Of a stretch of 34,808 bases of DNA, positions 22,185 to 30,684 are shown in pieces. The stretch lies in the NCBI GenBank assembly GCA_023435225.1, contig JAEYRX010000035.1, positions 1 through 34,808 on the forward strand. Reading direction: 5' to 3'. Each line of letters opens with the position of its first letter. The stretch's first letter is position 1. Made by a program: the position numbers and the translations under genes. The notes beneath the pieces are model-generated. The model made no database searches, had not been told where the DNA came from, and saw only the letters and a list, made by a program, of their open reading frames with translations. This DNA comes from Bacillota bacterium (GTDB taxonomy: Bacteria > Bacillota > UBA4882 > UBA8346).

Positions 22185-23222
22185 ATGAATATCAGCGAAA
22201 TCTTTCACCAACTGGAAAAAGAATATCCACAGCGTTTACCCGGTTCTGCCGGCGCTGCCGCTACTGCCGAAATTGTTAAGAACCAGATTGCTGCTCTAGG
22301 TTTTACGGCTGAAACTCAGAAAATATCCGTTTATTCCTTACAAACAAGTATTTGGGGTTATGTGCTGGGAAGTCTTTTAAGTATGGTTATGGCTTACTTT
22401 AGTCCCATTGTTGGCTTGATTATGGCAGGTTTATTCTGGTTGCTACTGCTGAAAGAACCATTCCGTCCGACTTTAGCGAAGATAAGACCCGGACGAGCGG
22501 AGAATATCCATTTAAACATCCCGGCCCGGAGTAAAGAATCACAAAAAATTGTCTTCCTCACCGGCTTGGTAACTGATAACTTTGCCGAACATCCTTTTAA
22601 ACAGCATAGCCGTTTTTTCATTAGCCTAGTTTGGCTATGTGGGCTGGCTTTTTATCTTATGCTTATTTTTAGCGCCTATCACCGATCGGTCTTATTTACC
22701 TTACTAACCTTGATTCCTATTTTGATTATTGTAATTCTAAATATTCCGATTAAAGAGGCCCCTGCTTCCGGTGTTCTCTCAAATTGTTCCCTGTTGTTGG
22801 AAGTAAGCGCAATTTTAGCCAAAGCCGGTGTTAATACTACTTCAATAACCTTTTGTTTTACCGGAACCAATTCACTAAATTCCGGGATAGACGGATTGCC
22901 TAAACGTCTTAAGGGTAATCCCGAATTAAAATATGTCGTTAACTTGGTTGACTGGGCTGATAAACGAATCAATCTGGTAACCACCGACGGATTGCTATTT
23001 CCGTTACAAACCGACCCCTTCCTAGTTGAATCCTTCATGGAGGTAGCCCGGGAAAAAGGGGTTCCCGTACAGACAATTAAGTTGAGTGAAGTTAGTGCTT
23101 CTTACTCTTTAAAGCTGCGAAAACTAAAGGCTATTTCAGTTACCAATCCATTGGATTCAGCCGAATCAAATAAGAACCTTCGGGAACTGATTATTGGTTT
23201 TATCCGTAAATTGGACAATTAA
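22185..23222 (+). CDS. M28-peptidase-like membrane protein lacking the metal site
   Basis: 345 residues. The N-terminus (RLPGSAGAAATAEIVKNQIAALGFTAETQ) and later segments (GVLSNCSLLLEVSAILAKAG, FCFTGTNSLNSGIDGL, VVNLVDWADKRINLVT) follow the M28 aminopeptidase pattern. The zinc ligands are missing: the usual H-x-D strand reads FLTGLVTDN, the GANDN aspartate site reads KEAPASG, and the EE pair after FTG reads NS. Four membrane helices are inserted (about 52-70 and 71-88, then 150-170 and 173-190). It is probably a non-catalytic membrane derivative of the family. RBS AAAGGAG upstream. Function unknown. Confidence 0.75.
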   Translation: MNISEIFHQLEKEYPQRLPGSAGAAATAEIVKNQIAALGFTAETQKISVYSLQTSIWGYVLGSLLSMVMAYFSPIVGLIMAGLFWLLLLKEPFRPTLAKIRPGRAENIHLNIPARSKESQKIVFLTGLVTDNFAEHPFKQHSRFFISLVWLCGLAFYLMLIFSAYHRSVLFTLLTLIPILIIVILNIPIKEAPASGVLSNCSLLLEVSAILAKAGVNTTSITFCFTGTNSLNSGIDGLPKRLKGNPELKYVVNLVDWADKRINLVTTDGLLFPLQTDPFLVESFMEVAREKGVPVQTIKLSEVSASYSLKLRKLKAISVTNPLDSAESNKNLRELIIGFIRKLDN

Positions 23223-23227
23223 TTCAA

Positions 23228-24367
23228 TTACATAAGTCTACGCAATATTTTTATGATAAAAGGGGTTTTTACCGATAAAGCTCCGGTCGGGCACATTTCC
23301 TGACAACAACAACACCGGATACAGTTTTTGTTATTAATTTGAATCCGGCTGTTAAATGAAATAGCTTTAGCCGGACATTGAGTTTCACATTTGCGGCATT
23401 GGGTACAGAGTTTTTTATTAAGTATCAAATGTTGTTTGAAGACTTTGGCTAAAAACTGATTAAAAATCTTGTTTTTAAAGAAATTTACGTGTTTGAAAGC
23501 CGGTATTTCAAAATCAGTCACTTTAAGAGAATCTAGTGAATCTCCTGCAATTTTAATCTCTTTAATATTCACTCCCGGGATTTTCATTTCTGCGGCTGCA
23601 GGAAAAATGGGGAAATTTTCCGGTTTTTCATTAATCATTTCTACTACTACCCGATCCACCGCGATCGGATTTGTCCCAGCCAACAGCAGTCCTAAATTTC
23701 GAGGTCGGCCGTTGGTGGGACCATTACCATCCATCCCAATAACTCCATCAATAATATGGAGGTTGGCCTTTACTGATAAAGCTATTTCTACTAATAACCT
23801 GCCAAACAGCTCCGGATCATTTCCAATGTTAAAATGCCATTGTCCTTTTGCGGGACCGGCCACACAACCATAGAGATTTTTAGTAGCTAAAGTTAGGCCC
23901 ATTTGGCCGTGGGTTTTTAATTTCGGCAAATTGATAATCCGGTCAAACTGCTCCAATTCTTTAGCCAGTTCCAGAGATTTATACCGTGGTTCAAATATGG
24001 CGGAACGTTCCAGGTTTACCGGAACCGGGGTTTCCAGTTCCACTACCTTAACTCCCAATTTCTTTAAATCAGCAGTTAATCCCAACCTATTTACAACTCC
24101 CGTAGCGCTTCCCAAACCGGGACTGTCGCCGACTGCTACAGTACAACCATTATCCTTGAGAAGCATCGCCAGATTTAAAATTATAGCCGGATGAGTAGTG
24201 GCTGCGCTTTCCACCGAACGGGCCATGATGAAATTTGGTTTCAGTAAGACCTTATCTCCACTCCGGCAAAAATAATTTAATCCCCCCAGCGGTTCCAATA
24301 GTCGAACCAACTGTTCCCGAAGATTACCGGAATATGAATCAACTTTTAATAAAGATACTTGTTCCAT
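23228..24367 (-). CDS. DUF362 protein with C-terminal two-cluster ferredoxin domain
   Basis: 379 residues. The DUF362 domain (about 1-290) contains LLKPNFIMARSVESAATTHPAIIL, VGDSPGLGSA, NLPKLKTHGQMGLTLATKNLYGCVAG and DGVIGMDGNGPTNGRPRNLGLLLAG, all typical. The C-terminal domain holds two [4Fe-4S] motifs: CTQCRKCETQCPAKAI and CIRCCCCQEMCPTGAL. DUF362-ferredoxin proteins are common in anaerobes, with undefined redox roles. It converges on the M28-like gene with a 5-nt gap. Start ATG with GGAG 6-7 nt upstream. Confidence 0.93.
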   Translation of the reverse strand: MEQVSLLKVDSYSGNLREQLVRLLEPLGGLNYFCRSGDKVLLKPNFIMARSVESAATTHPAIILNLAMLLKDNGCTVAVGDSPGLGSATGVVNRLGLTADLKKLGVKVVELETPVPVNLERSAIFEPRYKSLELAKELEQFDRIINLPKLKTHGQMGLTLATKNLYGCVAGPAKGQWHFNIGNDPELFGRLLVEIALSVKANLHIIDGVIGMDGNGPTNGRPRNLGLLLAGTNPIAVDRVVVEMINEKPENFPIFPAAAEMKIPGVNIKEIKIAGDSLDSLKVTDFEIPAFKHVNFFKNKIFNQFLAKVFKQHLILNKKLCTQCRKCETQCPAKAISFNSRIQINNKNCIRCCCCQEMCPTGALSVKTPFIIKILRRLM

Positions 24368-24391
24368 GAATGCTCCATTTCTACTAGAGTA

Positions 24392-24484
24392 AACAGGAGC
24401 CAGGAGTCAGGAGACAGTATAAAACCTAAAAATTTTGACTACAAAAATTCTCCTGACTCCTGAATTCTGTCTCCTGACTCCTTC
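24392..24484. repeat. Inverted heptamer repeat (CAGGAGY type), DUF362-PHP junction
   Basis: The left arm is three perfect-to-near 7-mers (CAGGAGC CAGGAGT CAGGAGA, 24396-24416). The right arm (about 24451-24482) is complementary CTCCTGACTCCTGAATTC then GTCTCCTGACTCCTT. This is the cleanest member of the class in the window. Confidence 0.82.
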
Positions 24485-24490
24485 TAAATA

Positions 24491-25216
24491 TTAGGTCGCC
24501 TTAATTCTCTCTTTCCTCTGCTTCAGGTATGCCTCAAAACCCTTAACGGAACTGCTAAGGACCAAATCCTCCGGCATCTCAATCCTGGTCAGGACTTCCT
24601 TAACCTTATCAAAATGGCCGATATCGAAACTGATGTGGGCATCGCTCCCACAAACAATCTTTACTCCATGTTCTTTGCATTTAAGGGCAATTGCCCGGCA
24701 ATTATCATCACTACCTTTGCGGACATAAAATGAATGGTTGTTAATCTCAATCATTTTATTGTATTCTTTGGCCGCCAAAACCATTTTATCAATATCGATA
24801 GGGAACTGCGGATTTCCGGAATGGCCAATGGCATCCACATATGGGTTCTTTAATAGATTTATTATTGCATTAGTATGTTCCTCCATAGAAACCGGGGTTA
24901 TGCAAATGTCGTGGAAACTAACCAATACAAAGTCCAGCAACCGTAAATACTGTTCCGGCATATCGAGCTCACCCGAATAACTGATGATATTGGCTTCCAC
25001 TCCCTTAAGAATTTTGACTCCGTATAATTCTTTGGGGATGGTCCGTAAATTACCAAAATGATATAAATAAGGAGCTCCCTTCATTGCCGGCCCGTGATCG
25101 GTAAGGACAAACATCTCAATCCCATTTACCGGCGCTTCTTTAGCCATCTCCTGGATTGTACTATAAGCGTGGCCGCTGGCTACACTATGTGTGTGAGAAT
25201 CCACTACAATCTTCAT
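24491..25216 (-). CDS. PHP-domain phosphoesterase, YcdX-like
   Basis: 241 residues of the polymerase-and-histidinol-phosphatase superfamily. The metal-binding set is complete: DSHTHSVASGHAYST (H8, H10), LTDHGPAM, KGVEANI, SFHD, GHSGNP, INNHSF and CGSDAHISFDIGHF. This pattern matches the YcdX branch (trinuclear-metal phosphatases). The physiological substrate is not known. The ATG at 25216 with CAGGTG 6-7 nt upstream is preferred over the in-frame start at 25285, which lies inside the palindrome upstream. Confidence 0.92.
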   Translation of the reverse strand: MKIVVDSHTHSVASGHAYSTIQEMAKEAPVNGIEMFVLTDHGPAMKGAPYLYHFGNLRTIPKELYGVKILKGVEANIISYSGELDMPEQYLRLLDFVLVSFHDICITPVSMEEHTNAIINLLKNPYVDAIGHSGNPQFPIDIDKMVLAAKEYNKMIEINNHSFYVRKGSDDNCRAIALKCKEHGVKIVCGSDAHISFDIGHFDKVKEVLTRIEMPEDLVLSSSVKGFEAYLKQRKERIKAT

Positions 25217-25250
25217 AAAATCACCTGTTTCCTGTTGTTCATAGCTCTGA

Positions 25251-25359
25251 GCAATTTTCATAATTCCAAAATCATTCAAATACAATATATTGATAGGCGA
25301 AAGAAAAATTTCACTATATATTGTATTTGAATTTTTACTGAAAGTAATTATGAAATTGC
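25251..25359. repeat. AT-rich palindrome upstream of the PHP gene (possible family C element)
   Basis: 109 bp with ends GCAATTTTCATAATT and AATTATGAAATTGC, and an inner pair TTCAAATACAATATAT / ATATATTGTATTTGAA. The arrangement (CATAATT, AAATACAAT, ATTGTATTT, AATTATGA) parallels the palindrome within the T-box leader at 2590-2682. It is either a small element family or a structured leader of the PHP gene. Confidence 0.5.
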
Positions 25360-25489
25360 ATAATATATGAAAATCCTTTAAATCATATCATTTATGTTTT
25401 GGCTGGTAAAGGTTACTTCACGTTTATTAGTATTTAATTAACAAAGGTTTTTTTGTATTCAAATTTTTATTTTGAAAACCTCAATAAAG

Positions 25490-25525
25490 AAAAAAGCGAC
25501 CTAGCCCTAAAAAGGGAAATCGCTC
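25490..25525 (-). terminator. Intrinsic terminator of the GH18 gene
   Basis: On the minus strand, AGCGATTTCCC, a short loop, then GGGCTAGGTCGCT followed by TTTTTTC. It lies ~70 nt past the GH18 stop codon. The region between this and the PHP palindrome (25360-25489) holds only AT-rich sequence. Confidence 0.75.
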
Positions 25526-25596
25526 TATCTTTGCTGGTTTTGATTCAGCCTTTATCTGTAACATCCATCTAATCTCTTTGTAGGGGTATGGTTATC

Positions 25597-26724
25597 TTAT
25601 TTATACTTCCCTAACTCATCCCAAATCCGATAGTCCTCTCCGCCCAGATGCCAGAAAGTAACACCTTTAACCGTCTGCCGGTGTTGGTTTATTAAACTCA
25701 AGCGTTTCTTAGTGGCTTCAACATCTTGAAAATATACCGTATGGCTGGTCCCGTTCAATGAATAATCAAAATGCAACTCGACATTATTTGAATAATATCC
25801 GCAGATTGGATTAGCCGAGTGGTCGGTATTATACCGGTTATAATTTGAGGGAGCATACCGGTTTAAAATCTCCGATACATCCTGATACATTACTTCTTTA
25901 GCCGTACCGATTCCCCAATCAAGTCCGTAAAAAGGCAACCCTACGATGAGTTTTCCTTTTAAATCCGGAATACTGTCGGCATAATTTAAAACATCCCGCA
26001 GCCAATCTATAGGTGAAATTGGGCCGGCATGAAAAGATGCCCAATGATAATCGTAAGCCATAATTTTGATGGTATCGGCGCTTCGGGCTAAAACCGCCCA
26101 ATCTTGGGCTCCTGGACCGTCCCAGGTTGCTCCGGGTGAAGTTTTAGCATATACAGTCACCGAAAGCAGCTTTTGATGCTGTTTAAGGGCGTAACCAAGC
26201 TCGGTAATAAAGGCGGAAAAAGCTATACAGTCATTAGCGGCCAAGTTTTCATAATCAATATCAATTCCATCATAACCCTCGGTTACTACTAGATTTACAA
26301 TCTCGGCCACATGTCCGGAACGGGCAACCGGGTCGTTGATAATACTATGAATAACTGTGGGATCAAAGTTGGATACTCCAAAGTTTTGAATTGTCGGCAG
26401 CACTTTTACTCCGTTGGATCTGGCCAGGGATAAAATCAGCGGTTTATTCCGGAGATCAGCTACAAATGGCGGTGATCCGGTATTGAGATACGACGGGTTC
26501 AGATTGTACCAAACCGGATTAATCTCGTTAAAAAGCCGGATATTATTGGAGAAACTCTGTAGACCTCGTTCCGCATCATATGTGGCGTACCAAGCTGCAA
26601 TATATAGCTTGTTTTCACTACTCTTTTGATTATTCTCCGATGACACATTTGATGAACCGGAACCGGCGCATCCAGCTAGTATCAACATAGAAAGCAAATT
26701 TAAAATAAGGAATATTTTTTTCAT
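25597..26724 (-). CDS. Glycoside hydrolase family 18 lipoprotein (chitinase-like/spore-cortex-type)
   Basis: 375 residues. Signal peptide with lipobox LILAGC (Cys19), so the mature protein is a membrane-anchored lipoprotein facing outward. A Ser/Asn-rich linker (20-38) precedes a TIM-barrel GH18 domain. The catalytic motif is DGIDIDYE (152-159) with Glu159 as acid, followed by AYDYHWASFHAGPISP and GLPFYGLDW. This branch includes spore peptidoglycan hydrolases and chitinases; the substrate is not decided by sequence. There is no LysM domain. Start ATG with AAGGTGGG upstream; own terminator downstream. Confidence 0.93.
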   Translation of the reverse strand: MKKIFLILNLLSMLILAGCAGSGSSNVSSENNQKSSENKLYIAAWYATYDAERGLQSFSNNIRLFNEINPVWYNLNPSYLNTGSPPFVADLRNKPLILSLARSNGVKVLPTIQNFGVSNFDPTVIHSIINDPVARSGHVAEIVNLVVTEGYDGIDIDYENLAANDCIAFSAFITELGYALKQHQKLLSVTVYAKTSPGATWDGPGAQDWAVLARSADTIKIMAYDYHWASFHAGPISPIDWLRDVLNYADSIPDLKGKLIVGLPFYGLDWGIGTAKEVMYQDVSEILNRYAPSNYNRYNTDHSANPICGYYSNNVELHFDYSLNGTSHTVYFQDVEATKKRLSLINQHRQTVKGVTFWHLGGEDYRIWDELGKYK

Positions 26725-27073
26725 GACCCACCTTATACATTAACAGATGAACTCTTAATTATAGGCCATGAAGTTTATACCTCTTGGAAAAAGGTTACTT
26801 GTAATGATTCCCTTCAAGTTGATAGGCGGAAAACTTTCTCCTTATTTCACCTATCAGTACAGGATACTTTTTCCCATTCGGTAATCGGTAATGCCACCAT
26901 TCGGTATTTATATAGTTCAGTTTCATACTTTTCTTAACAACATCCGATTAGCCCTCTATTAGCCGGTAGGCGTTTTACTGAATTAATAAGCCCCTTGATA
27001 TTTCTTACCATAATTGTCTATAGAATTTATAAGAATCCTTTGATTGTAGTATTAATTAGCCATTATGAAAATA
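26725..27073. other. Intergenic region, no gene seen
   Basis: Between the GH18 start codon and the terminator at 27074. It contains a small inverted repeat (TGATAGG near 26820 with CCTATCA near 26850) and two copies of CCATTCGGTA/T (about 26873-26910). Part of the left ~70 nt should be the GH18 leader. A TATAAT-like box is present near 26755 but without a convincing -35. Otherwise I see nothing. Confidence 0.4.
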
Positions 27074-27110
27074 AAAAAAGAATTGTCCTGTTATAAAGAC
27101 AATTCTTTTA
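27074..27110 (-). terminator. Intrinsic terminator of the polysaccharide deacetylase gene
   Basis: On the minus strand, a perfect 12-bp stem AAAAGAATTGTC / GACAATTCTTTT with a 10-nt loop, then TTT. It lies ~35 nt after the stop codon. The A-rich opposite strand would also allow reading from the other side. Confidence 0.85.
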
Positions 27111-27144
27111 AAAACAACTCTAAACAAATACCAATTCTTTATTT

Positions 27145-28182
27145 TTATTTTTTCAATATGCTTGTTTTATTCACTCCCGGCATTTTAAATTCAGACACCT
27201 GAAAGTTATGATTATTGATAAACTTTTTATTTAGCTTTAATTTCATACCGTTCGGAATGGTAATTTTGCCTGGAATTCCGTCGCTGATATATCTTAATGA
27301 CGGATTTTTGGCCAGTGTTTTAATATAAGCCTTTGGTCCCCAGGCCGTATCTCCAGCTTGGATCCGTTGCAATTTGTAAGGATTAAAATCAACTGAATAC
27401 GGTGATGGAGCCGTACCGGAGCCTACCAGTAAAATGGAGTCATTGTGATATTTAAATCCTTGATAGACACCGTCATGCTCCAAATCCCGGTTTTTAGGAT
27501 GCACTCCCAAAGGCAAAGCCAAGGAATGGACATTGTAACCGGGAAGATACGACTGGATATCTTTTACCGCCAAGGCAATCTGTTTTTGAACCCCTTCATC
27601 GTCGGTCTTGCCTAAATTCTGGTGCCAGTAAGTATGGTTACCGATTTCATAACCATGAGACACCAGGTACTCCAGTTTTTCTTTAATATACTCCTCCTGT
27701 CCAAATAAGCGCAGTCCCTTTTTAATCTGGGGTAAAACATAAAAAGTAGCCGTTAATGGAAAGTCAGGATGTTTCTTTTTAAAAGCTTCCATGATACCGA
27801 CCGCGCAGTCGGGATCAATAACCAGCTTATCTCCTTGTTTTAAATAACGGAACTGCCCTTGGCTGGAATCATCAAAGGTAAGGACAAACGGAGTTTTCCC
27901 GGCAGGCACTTTTAAGTTGCCACTAACCACATCATCCAAAGGAACCGGGTAATAACCGTTCTCATAAAGCATAGTTAGGTCCTGACGGAAATTATCCGGG
28001 GTCCGCCGCCAGTCGGCTTCGGGATAGCCTATCAAATGGTATTCCAGGATCATAATACGGCCAAGTTCATTTGGGGCCAAGGAATCCTTTTTAGCTGCTT
28101 CAATATACAGCTTTGGTATTGACGAACCTGACAAAGTTAAGATGAGTACTAACAGTAAATAGAAGGCTTTTCTAGTTTTCAT
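27145..28182 (-). CDS. Secreted polysaccharide deacetylase family protein (CE4/NodB fold)
   Basis: 345 residues. N-terminal signal peptide or anchor (about 6-22), then a NodB-homology domain. Motif 1 LTFDDS (101-106) supplies the catalytic Asp and metal Asp. Motif 2 HTYWH (183-187) supplies two His ligands. LPLGVHPK near 223 takes the place of the usual motif 3 RxPxG, so the arginine is absent and the catalytic detail may differ. It would remove acetyl groups from a cell-wall or exopolysaccharide. It is transcribed in the same direction as the GH18 lipoprotein, but the two are separate units, each with a terminator. Confidence 0.9.
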   Translation of the reverse strand: MKTRKAFYLLLVLILTLSGSSIPKLYIEAAKKDSLAPNELGRIMILEYHLIGYPEADWRRTPDNFRQDLTMLYENGYYPVPLDDVVSGNLKVPAGKTPFVLTFDDSSQGQFRYLKQGDKLVIDPDCAVGIMEAFKKKHPDFPLTATFYVLPQIKKGLRLFGQEEYIKEKLEYLVSHGYEIGNHTYWHQNLGKTDDEGVQKQIALAVKDIQSYLPGYNVHSLALPLGVHPKNRDLEHDGVYQGFKYHNDSILLVGSGTAPSPYSVDFNPYKLQRIQAGDTAWGPKAYIKTLAKNPSLRYISDGIPGKITIPNGMKLKLNKKFINNHNFQVSEFKMPGVNKTSILKK

Positions 28183-28288
28183 GTAAGTTACCTGCTCTTC
28201 CTTTTTTGAGGCTTAAATTTCAAGTAATAATTGCTTTATTCCTGCTTAAAAACACTGGAAAACAGAATATTTTTGTGGTGCAAAATGC

Positions 28289-28408
28289 TTACTTATCCCT
28301 CTAGCTCTACAAGAAATGGTGATGGCGGTATGGCTGATTGTAAAAGGATTTAATCCGGCGGCGACTGCTTCCGGATCAGCTACAGAGAAATTAGGCGTTT
28401 CAAATTAA
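28289..28408 (+). pseudogene. C-terminal remnant of a DUF4386-like membrane protein
   Basis: The frame reads LLIPLALQEMVMAVWLIVKGFNPAATASGSATEKLGVSN and a stop. The segment IPLALQEMVMAVWLIVKGFNP is typical of the last membrane helix of DUF4386 proteins (about 220 residues when intact). Nothing recognisable precedes it, so only ~40 codons of the 3' end remain. The family call is from memory and is tentative. Confidence 0.45.
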
Positions 28409-28625
28409 ACTAAGGAGAATGCATGGCTGCAATTTAAGATTAACCAGAAGGAAGGGAAATAATTTCAAACAATTTGACGATTGCCATGTTTATATTATTT
28501 GGGGAATTGTTATAATGGCCTGGCTTTTATAGAGATATTAAAGGATTTGATAATAATATGGAGAAAAAATGAGTAAATAATTTTTATGATACTTACCGAA
28601 TTCTAACTACGGAAGTTGAGTAGCT

Positions 28626-29531
28626 ATGAACAGCAATTTGCAATTTAATATCATTCAAAACCTGGTCGGCCAAGTAACAGGGCCGGTTTTGGAAAAGATG
28701 CTCAAAAACGTGGAGATGTATCTCACGCCAAGCTTGGGGATCTTTATCCCCTATCTTGATTATTGCGACTATGCGGTAACTCCTTCCCATACTCATCCGG
28801 CTTATTCATTTATATACAACTTCAGCGGACCGGCTGCCATCAATATCTACCGGCAAAAAAAAGTCTCCCCTTTTGGAAAAGCGGCGAATATCTGCGCTTT
28901 TTCCCCGGATATCCCCCATGAAGAAATTATTGAAGACCAATTCCGCAGTTACCTGGCGATCCTGATTGACCGGGATTTTTATGAAAATGAATTTAAGCAT
29001 TATCAAGAGTACCAGCCGGTAACTTTTAAAGGCGACTTCTATCCGGCTAATGAAGCAATCTTAAATACCCTTAAAAGATTTATGGCCGAGCATCGGGAAA
29101 ACCTGCCCGGCCGGGATGAGCTTTTAAACGCTCTGACTTTGGAGATTACCCATCAGTTGATCCGGCATTGCCACGATATCAAAGCTCCGGATAGCAAAAT
29201 CAGCCGAAAAATTGAGATTAATCAGCTGATTAATTATTTAAACGAAGCGTTTGCCAATAAAATCACCGTGGAAGACATGGCGGAGTATATAAATCTTTCA
29301 CCGTCGCAATTTACCAGAGTATTCAAGGAAGAAACCGGTTTTTCCCCCACCGATTTTTTAATTGATCTCCGGGTCCAGAAGGCTAAAAAGTACCTGTTGA
29401 ATCATGAGCAAACAATCGCTGAAATAGCGTTTAATTGCGGTTTTTCTTCTTCAGCTTACTTTGCCACCTGTTTCTTTAAAAGGACCGGTCTCACTCCGAC
29501 TCAATTCCGTAACTTCAAGCCGTCCGTTTAA
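28626..29531 (+). CDS. AraC-family transcriptional regulator
   Basis: 301 residues. An N-terminal cupin-like domain (PSHTHPAYSFIYNFSGP at about 58-74, AFSPDIPHEEIIEDQFRSYLAILI) is followed by a C-terminal double helix-turn-helix (about 195-298: ITVEDMAEYINLSPSQFTRVFKEETGFSPTDFL and TIAEIAFNCGFSSSAYFATCFFKRTGLTPTQFRNF). The histidine-bearing cupin strand suggests small-molecule binding. Its last 81 nt overlap the 3' end of the convergent NapH-like gene; the reading is unambiguous on both strands. Possible target: the polysaccharide deacetylase (divergent) or the NapH-like gene. Confidence 0.93.
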   Translation: MNSNLQFNIIQNLVGQVTGPVLEKMLKNVEMYLTPSLGIFIPYLDYCDYAVTPSHTHPAYSFIYNFSGPAAINIYRQKKVSPFGKAANICAFSPDIPHEEIIEDQFRSYLAILIDRDFYENEFKHYQEYQPVTFKGDFYPANEAILNTLKRFMAEHRENLPGRDELLNALTLEITHQLIRHCHDIKAPDSKISRKIEINQLINYLNEAFANKITVEDMAEYINLSPSQFTRVFKEETGFSPTDFLIDLRVQKAKKYLLNHEQTIAEIAFNCGFSSSAYFATCFFKRTGLTPTQFRNFKPSV

Positions 29532-30473
29532 ATAATCTTTAGCGGCGAAATCGAGTCCAACAGAGGCTTTCAAAATCCCTTCCGGACAAGCGGCCACGCA
29601 ATTCATACACAGAATACATTCCGTCGACTTAACCCGTTCACCCAATTGAACATACTTATTGATACTGATACCCATCGGACATTTGCTGACGCAAGTGCCG
29701 CAGTCGGTACATTTCTCCTGGTCTCCCTTGATCCGGGTCAGCGTAATCCGGTTGACGGTTCTTAAAAATACCGTCAGCGGACAGACATATTTGCAAAAAG
29801 CCCGGTTGTCCTTCATTATTAGAGCCAGAGTTATTCCTATAACATAATAGATGATATTACCAACCAGGAACCAGGTTAGTTCGGTCATAGTTCCGATACC
29901 TTTGGCCAATTCGGCTTGGTCGGTATGGAGAATAGTGTATTTAAAACCGAAAAATAAGACAGCCACCAGTGCCAATGAAACTAGAAAATGAACGTATCTG
30001 ATAAATGGAGCAGTTCCCTTTCTCCAAGTAATGTTTTCCCGGTACGGTAAAAGGTCCAGGATCATTCCGGTCCAACAACCCCAACTGCACCAACTCCGGC
30101 TGAAAACCAGCGGTCCGATCAGTTTTCCCATGATAAAGTGGACCATTACTCCACTTAAAGTCCCGGTGGTCAGGTAAAAAAAGAACCCTTCCAACTGGAG
30201 ATTAGTACGCCCCATAATACCGACTAAAAAGAAGAGCATTGACCCCATGAGGAACATAGATGTTACCCGGGCAACCGTTCTTCCTCTCCGTGGTAAAAAC
30301 GCAAACAGAGACATACAAGTAATCTGGATTACGGCAAAGATGATGAAGGCCGGAACCGGAGAAGGTTCTTTTAAAATGAAGATAAAGACCAATGAAGCGA
30401 TGGTAAACCCGATTAAGGTCATCAGCGGTGTCATTAAATAGGCTGAAAAACCAGCTTTTCCTTTTGAACTCAT
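29451..30473 (-). CDS. Membrane-bound 4Fe-4S protein (NapH/NosR-like, DUF/4Fe-4S binding domain family)
   Basis: 340 residues with about six membrane helices (15-35, 40-60, 70-88, 98-118, 158-180, 201-221). Two conserved cysteine motifs follow helices: CSWGCWTGMILDLLPYR (129-145) and CKYVCPLTVFLRTVNR (227-242), the pattern of polyferredoxin-type quinol/electron-transfer proteins. The C-terminal domain has two clusters: CTDCGTCVSKCPMG (255-268) and CILCMNCVAACPEG (286-299). It probably passes electrons between the membrane quinone pool and soluble partners; no partner reductase is adjacent. Start ATG with GAGAGGAG upstream. The 3' end overlaps the AraC gene by 81 nt. Confidence 0.9.
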   Translation of the reverse strand: MSSKGKAGFSAYLMTPLMTLIGFTIASLVFIFILKEPSPVPAFIIFAVIQITCMSLFAFLPRRGRTVARVTSMFLMGSMLFFLVGIMGRTNLQLEGFFFYLTTGTLSGVMVHFIMGKLIGPLVFSRSWCSWGCWTGMILDLLPYRENITWRKGTAPFIRYVHFLVSLALVAVLFFGFKYTILHTDQAELAKGIGTMTELTWFLVGNIIYYVIGITLALIMKDNRAFCKYVCPLTVFLRTVNRITLTRIKGDQEKCTDCGTCVSKCPMGISINKYVQLGERVKSTECILCMNCVAACPEGILKASVGLDFAAKDYLNGRLEVTELSRSETGPFKETGGKVS

Positions 30474-30589
30474 AATTAAGCTCCTCTCTACTCAATTAAT
30501 GAAATATGTTATTCTAAATAATAATATTGTATTGGATTTGTTGCTTTTTATCTTTCAGAATCCGGCTAATGTTTTTAAATATTCTGCTA

Positions 30590-30618
30590 TTGACAAGATA
30601 CGATGTATGGGGTAAAAT
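30590..30618 (+). promoter_or_regulatory. Sigma-A promoter of the alpha/alpha-toroid gene
   Basis: -35 TTGACA (30590-30595, perfect), 17-nt spacer, -10 TAAAAT (30613-30618). The start codon is ~67 nt further on, so the gene has its own strong promoter and a modest leader. Confidence 0.8.
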
Positions 30619-30684
30619 GCAGGATAAATTTGGTTTTTCACGAATTAATTTTTTCAATATAAAATGGCTCCGAGGTGATGAGCT

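Noticed and set aside
16748..24484. Heptamer repeat blocks as a CRISPR array
   Set aside because: Units are 7 nt, tandem without spacers, and arranged as inverted pairs; no cas genes are present.
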